Shown here: one piece after another, positions 40,224 to 52,319 of the stretch | How positions within the stretch are numbered: the first letter of the stretch is position 1 | Layout: each line of letters opens with the position of its first letter | Source of the DNA: Phymatolithon calcareum | Lineage: Eukaryota; Rhodophyta; Florideophyceae; Hapalidiales | Length of the DNA: 64,000 nucleotides | Direction: 5' to 3' | NCBI GenBank assembly: GCA_977006965.1 | Contig: OZ345358.1 | Coordinates: forward strand, 186,001-250,000 | Translations under genes and position numbers: made by a program | Notes under the pieces: model-generated | Database searches by the model: none | Seen by the model: the letters and a program-made list of their open reading frames with translations, nothing else | What the model was told of the DNA's origin: nothing

Positions 40224-41203
40224 CCAAAAGTACTTGAAACTATAATATTTAGAAATTCGATATATAAAAATTTGTCGAAATCGTATCATCGGGACGCAAA
40301 ATTGGTAGTATATGGCGTCCGGATGATGATTTTTGAATTTGTTTTCGGAAGAAAGTTTGAAATATTTCAAAAGTTCTACAGAAGAAATGCCAATGAGATG
40401 AGAACACTTGTCAAACTCGTATTGGACTAATTTCTGTCCGGAAAAAGCCAAGAGAAGAGAAGAGCCAATAGGAAGATGACAATTACCATTTCTTATTGGT
40501 CTATGTGGTGTCTTAATATTTCATGATACTTTTTCATTTGAAATTCGATATTTTAAAATTTGACGAAATCATATCATCGGGACGGGAAATTGGTAGTGTA
40601 TGGCGTCCGGATGAGAATTTTTTGAATTTCTTTTTCAGAAGAAGAAATTTTGAAACATTTCAAAAGTTCAAGAGCAGAAATGCCAATAAGATGAGAACAC
40701 TTGTCAAACTCTCATTGGACCAATTTCTGTCAGGGTAAGGCCAGGAGCAGGGTAGAACCAATAGGAAGATGACAAATGTCAATTTCTTATTGGTCCATGT
40801 GGTGTCTTAATATTTCATGAAACATTTTTTCTTTCAAATTCCATACTTAAAATTTGACGAAATGTTATCATCCGGAAGGGAAATTGGTAGTGTATGGCGT
40901 CCGGATGAGAATTTTTGAATTCATTTTTCGGAAGAAAGTTTTAAACATTTCAAAATTTCAAGAAAGGAAATGCCAATAAGATGTGAACACTTGTCAAACT
41001 CGTATTGGACCAATTTCTGTTCGGAGAAGGCCAGGAGCAAAGAAGAACCAATAGGAAGATGACAAATGTCGTTTTCTTATTGGTCCATGTGGTGTCTTAT
41101 TATTTCATGAAACTTTTATACTTTGAAATTTGGTATTTAAAAATTTGACGAAATCTTATCATCGGACGCGAAATTGCCAGTGTATGGAGTCCGGATGAGA
41201 ATT
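40224..41203 (-). repeat. Array of about 290-bp repeats, right arm
   Basis: Mirror image of 38091-39070, with nearly identical sequence. Confidence 0.85.
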
Positions 41204-41704
41204 GTTTAATTTAAGATTACACAGAACATAAGGAGGATACAGAAAGCTATTTCACTAGTCTGTGTTCCATAATCCGTTACTAAATACGAGAGCATAAGCA
41301 AATTTGTATTTATCTATGATGGAGACATAGCTGTCTCAAAGCAAGATGAAAAAACTGGTTTGCTATGTCGCCAGCTAGATTTATACAATGTATCCATCGC
41401 TGCGTAGAGCTGAACCACGTCGCGTGTAATGATGCCAAACAACTGAGAACTGTACCTTAAATTATGTTGAACGATCCAATGTAAAACAAGAATCTCTCCA
41501 AATCCTTTCTGTCGAGCGTACAGACGCCATGAAAAGTTCGAAAAAGAAGATAGGTCGAGTCGTCAGCGAATCACACGACTGCCGCAGCCAGGACGATAAC
41601 TGCTCACAGATGGGCACTCTTCTTCCGTGTTGTATCAGAGATGAATCTAATGGACGGCTTATATTGACTCTCTGGACTACGACTTTTTCACATCCAAGGA
41701 AGCA

Positions 41705-43009
41705 ATGTGCGACGATACATCTCCAGTCGGTAAAGTCAGGACAGCATATCACGGACTACGTGTCAATCGGGTCATTTGCGAAGACATTGCCACATGTTTC
41801 GAGATTGGATGGTCGGCAAAAAAGTTTCTTGGTCACTCAACGTCCGCGTTCTCTCAGTTCCGGGTTTGTGTCGGTCAACTTTGCCGTGTCTCAGTGGCTC
41901 TTGGATACAGTCAGGCTGAAGACTTGTGGAGACGCGGCGCAGTTTTTCAAGCTTTTACCGATATCGATGTACCAAGGATTCTTCTCAACAACTTTCAAAT
42001 TAATTCTGCTTTTGGAACGGTATCGAGCAAAGCCAGTCATATGCTTACATTGGCAAGATTCTGTAATGTCTTCTTTGTGAGCGAGAAGGGCGCTCAGTGC
42101 ATCGAAGTTGGCAAGCTGGCTGCGATTTCACAGTACTTACGCTCCGTTTGCAATACAAACAAGAAGGCGGCGCGTCAACAATCGAAGCGTCGAAAACTTG
42201 CAGCTGAGCGCACACTGACAGGAAAGTATATGAACGGAATGGATTTTGCCCAGTTCCGGAAGCAAGTAATGCAAGCATGTGACGGTGTTATGATTTCAGA
42301 AAGGGGCGCGATTGCGAATGGCGAAAAAAGCATCCTCGAAAAGACTGTGATTTTGCAGAAGTGGTGTATTAACTTTCTTTGCCTTTTAATGTTTTTAGGT
42401 TGCGGGCAACGGCCTCAAGTGTATTCTTTACTTCAGCGCCCACAAGAAATTGATCTCGATGAGCTAAGAAGACAGTGTGGAGTTGTTAAATGCTTTGAAA
42501 TGATGCTCGGCGAGGAGAAAAGAGAGCGTCGAATCGAGCTTCCGCATGTTTTACTTCCGAAAGTGGCTCTAAGATTTATCATTTTCCACGTTAAATTTGT
42601 TTTACCAATTCTCTACCGAAGGTTCAAGATCTTACGAACAGATCGGCGCGCAAGCCATCAATTTTTGAACACAAGAACAGGCTCGACTCTTCTTCCTGGA
42701 AGTGTTACCTCCACGCTTCGCCGGTGGATACATTATCATGACCCGAACTTTGGTGAAATCAATGCTATGACTATGAGAGCAAGCTATGCAAGTGTCCTAA
42801 TCGAGAGACACAAGGAGGGAAAATTTTTACCACACCTAAGTCGGGAAAAATTCGTAAGTTATCTTGCTCTACTCATGAATACGTCAGAAGATCAGCTAGG
42901 CGCGACATATCATGCTAGCGGGAATCAGGACTTTATTGATTGCGCTAGAATAGTGTCAAATGGCATGAACAGTGATAATGATTCCTTAGATGATTTAGAC
43001 TCAGAGTGA
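41705..43009 (+). CDS. Tyrosine recombinase, inner right-arm copy
   Basis: The product is identical over 434 aa to 36285-37589, with the same 223-bp N-terminal deletion and the same upstream 183-aa ORF (41529-42080). It points away from the palindrome centre. The first arm-to-arm difference on the 3' side is at 43047 (36247 on the left). Confidence 0.65.
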   Translation: MCDDTSPVGKVRTAYHGLRVNRVICEDIATCFEIGWSAKKFLGHSTSAFSQFRVCVGQLCRVSVALGYSQAEDLWRRGAVFQAFTDIDVPRILLNNFQINSAFGTVSSKASHMLTLARFCNVFFVSEKGAQCIEVGKLAAISQYLRSVCNTNKKAARQQSKRRKLAAERTLTGKYMNGMDFAQFRKQVMQACDGVMISERGAIANGEKSILEKTVILQKWCINFLCLLMFLGCGQRPQVYSLLQRPQEIDLDELRRQCGVVKCFEMMLGEEKRERRIELPHVLLPKVALRFIIFHVKFVLPILYRRFKILRTDRRASHQFLNTRTGSTLLPGSVTSTLRRWIHYHDPNFGEINAMTMRASYASVLIERHKEGKFLPHLSREKFVSYLALLMNTSEDQLGATYHASGNQDFIDCARIVSNGMNSDNDSLDDLDSE

Positions 43010-44123
43010 AAGTCTTCAGCTTGTTTCTAAGCGATCATCGTTTTACATAATAAAAGAGCTAGAGATTTTTCTCAGTGCAATTGCCTGAATCTCGTTCTGT
43101 TCTAGAAATATATATATATTGCTTTTAGACAAAATTTGAGAAACATTTCTTCTTCAGCTTAGAGAATTGAGTTGAAGCAGCTATTTAGAGTAATAAAACT
43201 AATAGCAATATGACGATTATCCAACGGTGTACATCTTAATTGTAGAGGCCTTTTATAGCCGCTATTTTGTGAAAGATGCATCTCGAAATGTAGCCAAGAG
43301 TGAATTGCTCGGCAATAATTTATAAGAGCAACCTTCAGACTGTTCTATCAATTCTGAGAAAGCAGATCAAGCAGTGTGTCAAATCCGCTTTTCCCTTTTC
43401 TCAATAGTTTGTGACTCTTTTAGATATAAGCTGCCCAACGTTGCTCGGCGATCACGGAGAGCTATTGCCCTGCTGCGCTTACGAGAAGCACTTTAGCTTG
43501 AAAGCTCACTGCACTTGCTCTTGATATTCGTCTTTCAGAGAGGAATGACTCGAAAAATCAGAGATATTACTTTGATGTTTGCCACTAGAAGTAACAAGAA
43601 GTAGATTCTGCAGAAAGGCTAGATAAATATTAATGCTTGGTTGTGCTTAAGATTCGAGAGAAGCTCTTACAGTACTTTGCATTCTCGTTGAGATTCCCCT
43701 GAAGAAAAACGGCGATGAACTTCGAATATTCTAAGATCTCTGGGTCTAGAGCAGTTTATTCTCTTTTAAGGCTGTTCTCATTCCAATAGACACAATCAAG
43801 GTAATTTGAGGAAAGGTGTACACTTTTATGAACGAAGCTGATACGGTTGGTCGAGATGCAAGCAACATATAAAAACATTTGAGCGCAGTTTGAAAATTTT
43901 CATTCCAAGTGGTCGAGCCTTATTTCCAAGAAGAGAAGGTAGCTTGGTGATTTGTGACTTATCTGCAAAAATAGGTAAAGTCTCTATATCAATCTTCCTC
44001 ATAGAGAAATTAAGATGCGGAAACACTGATTACAAGCATAGTAGATATTTGTGCGCTTGTCATTTCTTGCCGCATACAGTGCGCTCGTCTAGTACCAATT
44101 TACTAAGCTTGTCATCAAATCAT
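43010..44123. other. AT-rich intergenic stretch, right arm
   Basis: Mirror of 35171-36284 with scattered substitutions. No gene seen. Confidence 0.45.
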
Positions 44124-44819
44124 CTACTGCTGGCGAGGTAAGAGTATTTTCCAAGTCTCATGAATATTGAGTCTGTATCCGAAATTGTTGCTGAGAGCAA
44201 GGGGATGTAGATTCTTCACATGACGCGTGAGATTCGATCTTTTCCCAAATCTTTTCCAGCAATACTTACACGCATGCGGTCTTCTGTTTTCGTGTACTGC
44301 GTGTTCATGACATGTTAGGTCAGAGCATATCCCAAATGATCTGTCACACGTGCCACACTTGAACGGCTTGCCCTTCTCGTGCACTACGCGAATGTGCTGA
44401 TTGAGATGACTACCTTGGGCAAACGAGTGGTGGCAAATAAAACATTTGTGCAACCGAGACCAAATCTCTTGCGTGGCATGTTTCATCTTCTTGTGAGCAC
44501 TGGGCTCAAAGCTGGAACAAAGCCTATGCCCACAAAGACAACACACATGGCGGGGGTTATATTCAATCACTGCAGCATTCTGTAGATCGTTTTGGAGTAC
44601 TAGGTGGTGACTATTATGGCTCGGCCGTCCATGACCAGTGCACACTGCTCGTGCATACTCAGCGAGGGGATCAAGTCGGAAGGGAACGTTTAGTGAGGAA
44701 GACTGAAGAGGCGGTCCGGAAGCTGTTTTGTCTGTGCTCAACCCTGTGCTCCAGAACCGTGATGTTCTGTCGGCATGTTTTGGAGGCCACAAACTAGCCG
44801 GTGGAGTAGAGGAGTTCAT
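44124..44819 (-). CDS. C2H2 zinc-finger protein, four fingers, right arm
   Basis: 231 aa, ATG at 44819. Differs from the left-arm protein at about ten positions, mostly in the Ser/Pro-rich region (AEYARAVCTGHG against AEYAPAVRSGHG) and near the C-terminus. All zinc ligands are conserved. Confidence 0.8.
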   Translation of the reverse strand: MNSSTPPASLWPPKHADRTSRFWSTGLSTDKTASGPPLQSSSLNVPFRLDPLAEYARAVCTGHGRPSHNSHHLVLQNDLQNAAVIEYNPRHVCCLCGHRLCSSFEPSAHKKMKHATQEIWSRLHKCFICHHSFAQGSHLNQHIRVVHEKGKPFKCGTCDRSFGICSDLTCHEHAVHENRRPHACKYCWKRFGKRSNLTRHVKNLHPLALSNNFGYRLNIHETWKILLPRQQ

Positions 44820-45916
44820 AGTTCGGTACAGACGATCAAAGAGTGGTTCCAATTTTTTCTAGGGGTAGATATTGCTAATGCCCAGCAATGTAGCGAAAAG
44901 AATGACATGCATTTATCTCTGTGTAAAGAACAGAGTAAGAGCATCAACTACGGCGGAGTATAACGTGTAATGCAGCAGAAGCAAGCTACGTATAGAAGCA
45001 AAATGCGAGAAATAGGACCAAAGCCAACGCAGAAGTTGACCTTAACAGGCCACGTCTTGTTGGTCGCTTCCAACGGCCCGCGTTGCAAAAGTGGCCTAGT
45101 ATGATACAAGGCGCGTGGTATCGCGACTGGCCCCCTGTCCCTGGCTGGTCCTACCCGCAGGTCTCTTTGACATCTGACACGTGGAGATACGAACTACGCA
45201 ACCGGACGCCGGTTGATATATCCATTCCTGCACTCACATCATATTCACATCGGACCTCACCAGCCCTGATCGGTTTTCCCCATCCCGTCGCCGCGCGGCG
45301 AGAGAATCGCTGATCTGACGAACTCGTCTGGCTGCTGATGAACTTTTTTGTCGCATCCGCCTCAAGCATTATTGTATCGAGATGACGTCCGCCTACCAGC
45401 CGCCGTGATGTTGCCGATGCTGATCAAGGAGACCTGGGAGCTGCCGGATAGGGCTATTGCGCTGAAGTATTTGCCGGCGGGGCTTTCAATCGCAGTGGGC
45501 TGAAGCGTCATTCGAAACAAAATAACGTCCGCCTTCCCGCGGCCGTCAGTGTCGGATGCTGTTAAAATAAGTTCAGCGTGCTGTCGCACTTTAGATATAT
45601 ACCGTTTGGCTACCGATCTCATCGTACCGTCTCGCACGAATAAGACACAACGTGTTAGAGCCCGTGCGATCTACTCCCTGCCGGAGTGTTGAAGCTAAGT
45701 GCTGTAGTCTCTCTTATATAAGATTATGAATCCGTGACAATGCTATCAGCTATACAAAGTTATTACTCCAAGTAGGATCTCTAGAAAAAATAATACAGAA
45801 GGAGCTCTTGCCATGCTTTTTCTGTATTACTTTCGGCTTTTATAGAAATGTTTTCCTAAATGGTGTATTCTCGAGCGGTTAGTGGAGAGACAAAAAGCTG
45901 GAAGAGTTTGACCTTA
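44820..45916. other. Intergenic stretch, right arm
   Basis: Mirror of 33379-34474, including the doubtful 91-codon frame (45362-45637). Confidence 0.4.
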
Positions 45917-46135
45917 TTAAATTGAGGCTCGCAAAGTCGAAGAGATGACTATGTTCAGCTGTTCGATACTAAAAGCTTCGTGCTCTAGCATCCTCGTTCT
46001 CATGCACAGGATTAATTGAGAATGTTCAGCCACTGTTCGTTTCGCCAATGGACGCCTCTCCTTTTCTTTTTGTCTTTTAAGCGCCTTTCGTCTAGCGTCC
46101 CTTTCGCGCTCGATGCCCTTCTGCTGAGGTGTCAA
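45917..46135 (-). CDS. Basic ORF, right arm
   Basis: 72 codons (QQKGIERERDARRKALKRQK). In this arm the first codon is not in a clear ATG context, which supports the idea that it is the tail of a longer gene that starts at 46533. Confidence 0.35.
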   Translation of the reverse strand: MTPQQKGIERERDARRKALKRQKEKERRPLAKRTVAEHSQLILCMRTRMLEHEAFSIEQLNIVISSTLRASI

Positions 46136-46185
46136 TAACTCTCGCTTACTTCGCTTCCGCTCTTTGTCCCGTTGACGACCGTCAG

Positions 46186-46533
46186 CTAGCTGTTCCGGTG
46201 ACCGGGATCGGCGCCAAATGCTTTTTTCTCTGACTGTTTAAGCCTGTCTTTTTCTTTGCAAGCTTTTCCGCTGGGCGGCGTTGTTGTCGCTTGACCGCTG
46301 ACTAGCGGTGGTAGGCTACCTTGACTGCGTGTAACCCAACCAGGGTAATGATTGCTCAACTTTTCAAGAGAATACTGTGGAACGTGATCCGCATTTTGGC
46401 TGTGGCCAGGGCCAGGTCCATATTCATGGGCGTAGCCCTGCTCATCCGAATAGCTCTGGTGTAGACTGTACCCTTGGCTGTAAGAGCCATATGAAGCTTG
46501 GCGAAGACCTGCTAAGCTGTCCATGATGATCAT
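46186..46533 (-). CDS. Tyr/Gly/Ser/Gln-rich 115-aa protein, right arm
   Basis: ATG at 46533. Four or so differences from the left-arm copy (VTRSQGS, QATTTPPSGKACKEK). Frame maintained. Confidence 0.4.
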   Translation of the reverse strand: MIIMDSLAGLRQASYGSYSQGYSLHQSYSDEQGYAHEYGPGPGHSQNADHVPQYSLEKLSNHYPGWVTRSQGSLPPLVSGQATTTPPSGKACKEKDRLKQSEKKAFGADPGHRNS

Positions 46534-47927
46534 AACAAAAGAAGAAAATCGCAGATCAGTACAAAGGGTCAGACGCTACTTGTAGGTTCAATTTCCTCTG
46601 AAGATGAGGTCATATTTAAGGCATCGAGTCATTTCTGCAGAATAGATAAAATATTTTCCGTTTGCTCGAGGCTCATCGCTTTTCCTGAAACAACGAGGTA
46701 TGAGCTCACCTGCTTTTCCGTGTGTCTTGGCGCGCCGCGAGGCTGCTCCGGTCACGGGTCTTCCTGGCTGGGGTCCAGTTCCAGAAGCCCGCCAGAAGAG
46801 CTCTCTCTAGAATCTCACGGCCTAAAGCATGCGTTCGGGGACAGCGCGGCACCGCTCTTGCCGCCTACGTCAGCGTAGTCTCTAGAAAGGGATTGTAAGA
46901 GGGGGAGGAAAGCAGAGCGTATGAGAACCGGATGTTTTACACGCACAATAGCGCGCTTTATTTGAAATTACGGACTAGCATCAAAAAACATCAGTGGGAA
47001 CAAGACAAGAATGAAGAAAGCTATGAAGCTTCTGCACAGACAAATGTGCATCAGAAGCTGTTGCAGAACAGCTATTTCTGCTTACCATAACTGTGACATC
47101 TCCTTCCGCAAAAGAGAAAGAAAAGTGTTTCGGTACAAATGAAGACTTGAATCGATAGACTGATAGTTTCTAAGCTTTTGGGATAAGACAACTAGAGATA
47201 AAAACAGAAGATAAAGGTAAAGTGCCTTGAGAAATCTATGTTTGGATCTGACACTCAATGTAGGAGGAGCATATAATGAAAGCTTACCTTTCCATTCTAT
47301 TTTAGAGTTTTGACTAGCAGCGGTTTCATTTCTTTCAATTTTGATGTTATTGTTCAACGACTCTCGATAGTGCTTCAGCCGGTATTGGAGTTCAATTCCG
47401 ATATCACCTATATTACTTCCATTTTTCTGAAGTTTCTTTCACATGAACTAGACTGCGTCTGATACACACAGAGCACAGCGGACAGAAAAAGTGCTTACGT
47501 ATGTCAACTAGTATAATCTTATTCCTTTTCCTGCTCTAAGCGACCATTAACGATCACAGACTCAACGTCTCCAATATTTCTATGAAATAGTTTCTTGGTC
47601 GAAGCTGCTTAAATAAGAAGCCCTGCTTTTTATTCCGAGTTACTCTTGCTTCTTTTCTATAGCAGCGGCTTTTTGTATTTCTCGAGTATTTAATCAGACT
47701 TTCACTCGCTTAAGTGACCTTCACCATGAAACACTATTCCACCAATTTCAATTGAAGACAATGGCTTTTTCATCCATCATTGACACCAACTTCGCGCAGG
47801 TGTTGTACTTATTCTGACAATTGCACAGTCGTTCTTTTATTGCAAACCTCGTGTTCGTTGATTAACGGGCAGCCTCCATGGTATTCACCCTTGAAATATG
47901 CTGATTAAATGGCTATAGTTTTTCTTA
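46534..47927. other. Intergenic stretch, right arm
   Basis: Mirror of 31367-32761. No gene seen. Confidence 0.4.
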
Positions 47928-48329
47928 TCATTCTCTAGTGTCAACCAGATCCTCGTCGCATTGATGAGGAGGGTGCTGAAGAAAAAGAGTGTATTGAACC
48001 ACCAAAGCTCGGTTCCAGAAGCTAGCAGTTGACATCAGCCTAGTACGCTGTGATGCCACATCCAGCTCCACCGCTCTCACAGTCGCCTGACTATCGCCGT
48101 GTGCACAAGTGCACCAGTGCTCCGTAAAGAGATTACAGATTTTCTGGTCGCTCGGTGCTCCATGTTGCATGTGCTGTATCAAAGTTAGAGCTGACCTTTG
48201 ATGGCGCAAGGCCGGATATGCCCATAGAGTGCATAAAATGCTCTGTAACACTCCAGTATACCTTCCGGATCTTCCTCTTTCTAAGTACAGCGCCAATGAT
48301 ACTTGAGACGTAGCGGCTTGTTGAAATAT
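47928..48329 (-). CDS. Unknown 133-aa protein, right arm (start codon lost)
   Basis: Same frame as 30965-31366, but the ATG is ATA here; translation would need to begin later. The remainder is conserved, with three to four substitutions (HQRSALTLIQ, CAHGDSQATV). Confidence 0.3.
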   Translation of the reverse strand: MFQQAATSQVSLALYLERGRSGRYTGVLQSILCTLWAYPALRHQRSALTLIQHMQHGAPSDQKICNLFTEHWCTCAHGDSQATVRAVELDVASQRTRLMSTASFWNRALVVQYTLFLQHPPHQCDEDLVDTRE

Positions 48330-48476
48330 GGCAATGAATCAGTATGATACAAGCCCAAATATCCAACTTTCTTCTGAATAAAGACCAGACATGCGGACCA
48401 TATTGACAATCAGAGCAATCATTTATGGGCAGCAACTATTATCACTAGCAGCTACTTATTTTCAACAAAACCCTGA

Positions 48477-49055
48477 ATGAGTATCGACAACGACCTGTAT
48501 TCTCTTCTACGGTCACCCTTGTCCGATGAGTCACCTGGCACAGTCCAGCGAATTAAAAAAACCCTCCTTCATCGTGGTTCCTGGACTGCGTCACGCGTTC
48601 TTATTTTACATCCAGAGTTTCCTACTTTATGGGACTGGAATCATCAAGGTGCTAAGCATGATGCCATCACTCCGCACTTTGCTTACAATTGGCGAGGCTG
48701 GGCCATGCAGCTAGAAGATCCATCGGCCCACCCCAGGGCCACTCGTGCAATGATGGAAGAGCTTCGTCTATTGCATGGGGATAGTTTCTTCCTCACGCTC
48801 AAATATGATACACCTTCCCGTGACATTGCCCGTGCTGTCATAGAGCTTGAGCTGCGTCGTTCCGAGAAAATACCTCTCTCTTTACGCCCATCCAATAATC
48901 CAAGTGGTCTTCCAAGCGAGTCTGTGGCAAAAGTTGAGCGCCGTCTTATGGCGCGTGCTCGAACAGCGACTGTGGATAAGTTACCAAGGGTGCCTGCTTA
49001 TATTAGAAAGGCTTTTGATCTCTATGCAACAGCGCATCTTTCTTTCGATTATTAG
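48477..49055 (+). CDS. Unknown 192-aa protein, right arm
   Basis: ATG at 48477. Differences from the left arm include SRVLILHPEFPTLWDWNHQG. Frame and length are unchanged. Confidence 0.5.
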   Translation: MSIDNDLYSLLRSPLSDESPGTVQRIKKTLLHRGSWTASRVLILHPEFPTLWDWNHQGAKHDAITPHFAYNWRGWAMQLEDPSAHPRATRAMMEELRLLHGDSFFLTLKYDTPSRDIARAVIELELRRSEKIPLSLRPSNNPSGLPSESVAKVERRLMARARTATVDKLPRVPAYIRKAFDLYATAHLSFDY

Positions 49056-49785
49056 GGTTTGACTCATGTAGACTTGCAAACTTCCGTCGTGTGCCTGTCA
49101 CAGACATTCATTCTGGTCCTGGGCACAGTGGCCATGTCAGTCAGAACAATCAGCTAATTGCACACAACGAGAGCTCTAGCACCCAAAAGAACTCCTGGGT
49201 CTCTTCTCATCAGGGCGTGCTGGGCAACAACGGGGACTTCAAAGACCGCTGCAAGATAAACCCTCAATCCGGTACTCTGCGCCAGATGATGAAGCCCGCG
49301 AAAAGACGCGTGCCGCAATGGAAGTTTCCAGGACGGAAGACCAAATGATGACCACGGATTGATGACTAAGAGCTAAGGAACGAAGCATGACTTTCGTTCA
49401 AGCGTTCCATATGCAGTACAAACAAAAGAATTTTCAATAGCTGTAAAGATTCATTTTAGTTTTCCTCTCGACTACAATAAGTATAAACAAGCTTTTGGGC
49501 ACATGCTATGGCGCCGGAATATCTGCTCACGAAGGGAGATAGAGCTCTATCAGTTGTCCAAGCTCAACATGACAACCGTGTATTTTCGTATTATACTTCC
49601 TATGCTCGCTCTCATAATCCTGCACCTTAAAAAAGACTAAGAAGCGTTTTAGTGCTGTTGGCGCAAACAGAACGAAGCTCATCAGGTATCTGCCTAACGA
49701 TATCAAGTGCCTATTAAAGTTCGGCGCCTACAAGAAAGCGACCATGAAATGTAGCAAGATGCAGCAAGATTTAGTATGGTTTCGG
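49056..49785. other. Intergenic stretch, right arm
   Basis: Mirror of 29510-30238. A GTG-started 85-codon frame at 49091-49348 is not conserved in the left arm. Confidence 0.4.
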
Positions 49786-50315
49786 TCAGCTAGAGCCGTT
49801 ATGCACGGCTTTCTGGTGCATGCGCAAATTATATTTCTCTCGAAATGCTGCACCACAGAAGCAGCGGCAAGGCTTCAACTTCTTGTGCACACTGGATATG
49901 TGCCTCTGCTTGTGTGCTTTTTGCTTGAAAGTGGAATGACTACCTCGCAAACGTAAGGGCGTATAGAGCCATGAACCATTCGTTTGTTCCGATGAAGTCC
50001 GCTTTGAAATGAAAACTTAGCATCACATCTCATGCAAGGGAAGTTCTTGACTTTGTAGTGTACACTCTTGATGTGCTTGTTCAAGTTTCTCTTCTGCCTG
50101 AACGCAGCTTGGCAATGAGGGCACTGATGCGGTCGCTCAAGAGGATGCATGGAGCGCTGATGAGCCGGCAATCTGTTGGCATCCTGATAACGTTTTCCAC
50201 AGGCTAAACATTTGTTCGCAGGTGAGACGAGGGAGACATGGCCTTGGGATGCATCAAAGCCGTGGTTGAGTAAATAGTCAATCGACCCCTTACACACGCC
50301 TCCCTTCGCTGGCAT
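49786..50315 (-). pseudogene. C2H2 zinc-finger gene, copy C (frameshifted)
   Basis: ATG at 50315. A 1-bp deletion near 49938 (GTATGTCATT has become GTAGTCATT) shifts the frame inside finger 4, and an added change turns the first zinc-binding His of finger 3 into Asn (LHRNKRM). Fingers 1 and 2 are intact. The 3' remainder is still recognisable down to 49786. Confidence 0.85.
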
Positions 50316-51506
50316 GGCGATCAGAGAGTTGTTGCTGCTATGAGCGAGGAAAGAAATAATTGTGTTGGTTGATGACAAATCAATGCGAGAGCGGCTTGAA
50401 ATGGGGATCGAAACGAATGTATTCAAACTTTTAAGATCAATATTTCTAATTTGGAAAATTAAACAGCATATCGAAACATCGATACAGTATGATTTCATAC
50501 GAATGTCTGCGGACTCGGACGTTCGACTTTGTTGCGATTTTAATGAAAATTTTCCAGGCAATAGTAATAAGATACACGCTGCGAAACGGTGCCAATTTTC
50601 CTCCAGCAGCGATTTATGTAACTTGTCAAGTCGTCGTTTCTCTCCCCCTGACAATCCCCTGATGGTACCTTGTCAATAAATCCACTTAATTACGACTTTC
50701 GTCTTCGATTGTTTGCCGTTCATGTCGTTGGGGGACAACAATCGCCAACAGCCTGTGTAGTTGTTTTGAAACCGGTATCGTAATTAAATGGATTTATTGA
50801 GAAGCTACCATGTGTCCCAACTGGAGGAATGTCGGCACCTTTCTAAGCATATTCTACTAGCATTGAAAAACTTCAGCTTTCTTAATCGGAATTACATAAA
50901 ATCATGTCAGTGGCTCTAGCCGCGTCAATCTCTTCTGGCGGTCTGAAACCGGTATCAGAAGCTGTTGAAATGGACGTACAGTATGATACTGATGGCAGTT
51001 CGATAGAGGGCTCAAATGCTAGAGATCAATAGAAGATGAGGGTGCTGTAATGGCGAGTCATAGAGAATGCCAGAGCGTTAATGTCGCCCTTGAAAAGGAT
51101 GCCTCTCATGTTGCTCTGCAGCAATGATAAAAGGATTGCTTTCTAGTTAGATCTCCGTTGCCTGGTCCTGTTGATTTCCAAAAACTCATTACATCACGCC
51201 GACGGTACAGGCAGCAAAACATGACTGGGACGCAGTACGAAACCCGTGACAGATATGGTTCTCTTCCGTAAGCTTGCTTTCCGGACATCCAGAAAGAAAT
51301 GCAATGCGAACAAATGGGAAAACCGAAAATTGTTCGAAAGCGCTGGTCATACTATAACCTAGCCTACCGAAAGCCAGCTCCGGAGTATGGTCCACCAGCT
51401 TTTCGTACATGGAACGTTTCTATATTCGGACACCTCACATTGTTCTCTATCTCTCCCCCTGCAAACACCTCCCTCCCAACGTCGGCAGGAAGATAGTACC
51501 GAGACA
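50316..51506. other. Intergenic stretch with fold-back, copy C
   Basis: Mirror of 27788-28978. Includes the empty SINE-like target site at 51360-51371 and the 150-bp fold-back at 50662-50811. No gene. Confidence 0.5.
50662..50811. repeat. 150-bp fold-back sequence, copy C
   Basis: Inverted copy of 28483-28632. Confidence 0.7.
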
Positions 51507-52319
51507 ATGGCACATCACGAGAAACAGCCGCAAAGTGCAGAAAAGGGCATTGAAGAGAACCAGCTTAGCGCTGCAACACTCCTTAAGAGTGTCAGGGAAG
51601 GGCGCGCGGATCCAGCGGCCATGTGCAAGTTGGCAGTTGTACTACAGACAGGCGCAGAAGGCGTACCGGCCGACCCCCGTCAAGCCATGAAGCTATATAC
51701 CCGTGCAATCGAAGAGGGCCGAAATATAGAGGCCATGAACAAAATTGGGCGACTGTTCCAGAATGGAGACGATGGCGTACCAGCGGACCCAGCTCGTGCC
51801 GTTGCACTGTACACTCGCGCCATTGAGGAGGGTGGAGATGTCAGAGCCATGGTCTATTTGGGACGCTTACTCCGAACTGGCGCTGAGAACGTACAAGCAG
51901 ACCTACCTCGTGCGATTGAGCTGTACACCCGCGCTATAGAGGAGAATGGAGATGTAGCTGCAATGTACAATCTCGGAAGATTTTTCGCGAATGGAGGAGA
52001 AGGCGTCCCAGCAGACCCTCCTCGTGCCGTAGAGCTGGACACTCGCGCCATTGAAGAAGGGGAACGGGTAGATGCGATGGTCAACCTGGGGTATATACTA
52101 CAGCACGGCGCCGAGAACGTACCGGAAGACACACCTCGTGCGGTGGAGCTGTATTCTAGAGCGATTGAAGTGGGAGGAGACCTGTATGCAATGAACAACG
52201 TGGGATTGATGCTTCAAAACGGCCAAGAGGGTGTTCCGCCCATTAACGAGGGCAGGCATGTATCTGCTATGGTAAATCTGGGACACATGCTGGAAGATGG
52301 TAGCGATGGCGTCGCATGA
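51507..52319 (+). CDS. Sel1-repeat protein, cassette beta, copy C (best preserved)
   Basis: 271 aa from the ATG at 51507 (MAHHEKQPQSAEKG). About six Sel1 units with the pattern GVPADPARAVALYTRAIEEG, plus a partial unit. Copy C has TAC where A and B have the stop after GDVDAM. About two and a half units present in copy B are deleted in frame near 52237 (EGVPPINEGRH). The TGA at 52317-52319 is shared with B and occupies a Pro codon of the alpha version. In the same frame the gene continues without a further stop to RKAYSLL at 52598, so the last 92 codons are probably lost from the product. No signal peptide; probably a cytosolic scaffold. Confidence 0.65.
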   Translation: MAHHEKQPQSAEKGIEENQLSAATLLKSVREGRADPAAMCKLAVVLQTGAEGVPADPRQAMKLYTRAIEEGRNIEAMNKIGRLFQNGDDGVPADPARAVALYTRAIEEGGDVRAMVYLGRLLRTGAENVQADLPRAIELYTRAIEENGDVAAMYNLGRFFANGGEGVPADPPRAVELDTRAIEEGERVDAMVNLGYILQHGAENVPEDTPRAVELYSRAIEVGGDLYAMNNVGLMLQNGQEGVPPINEGRHVSAMVNLGHMLEDGSDGVA

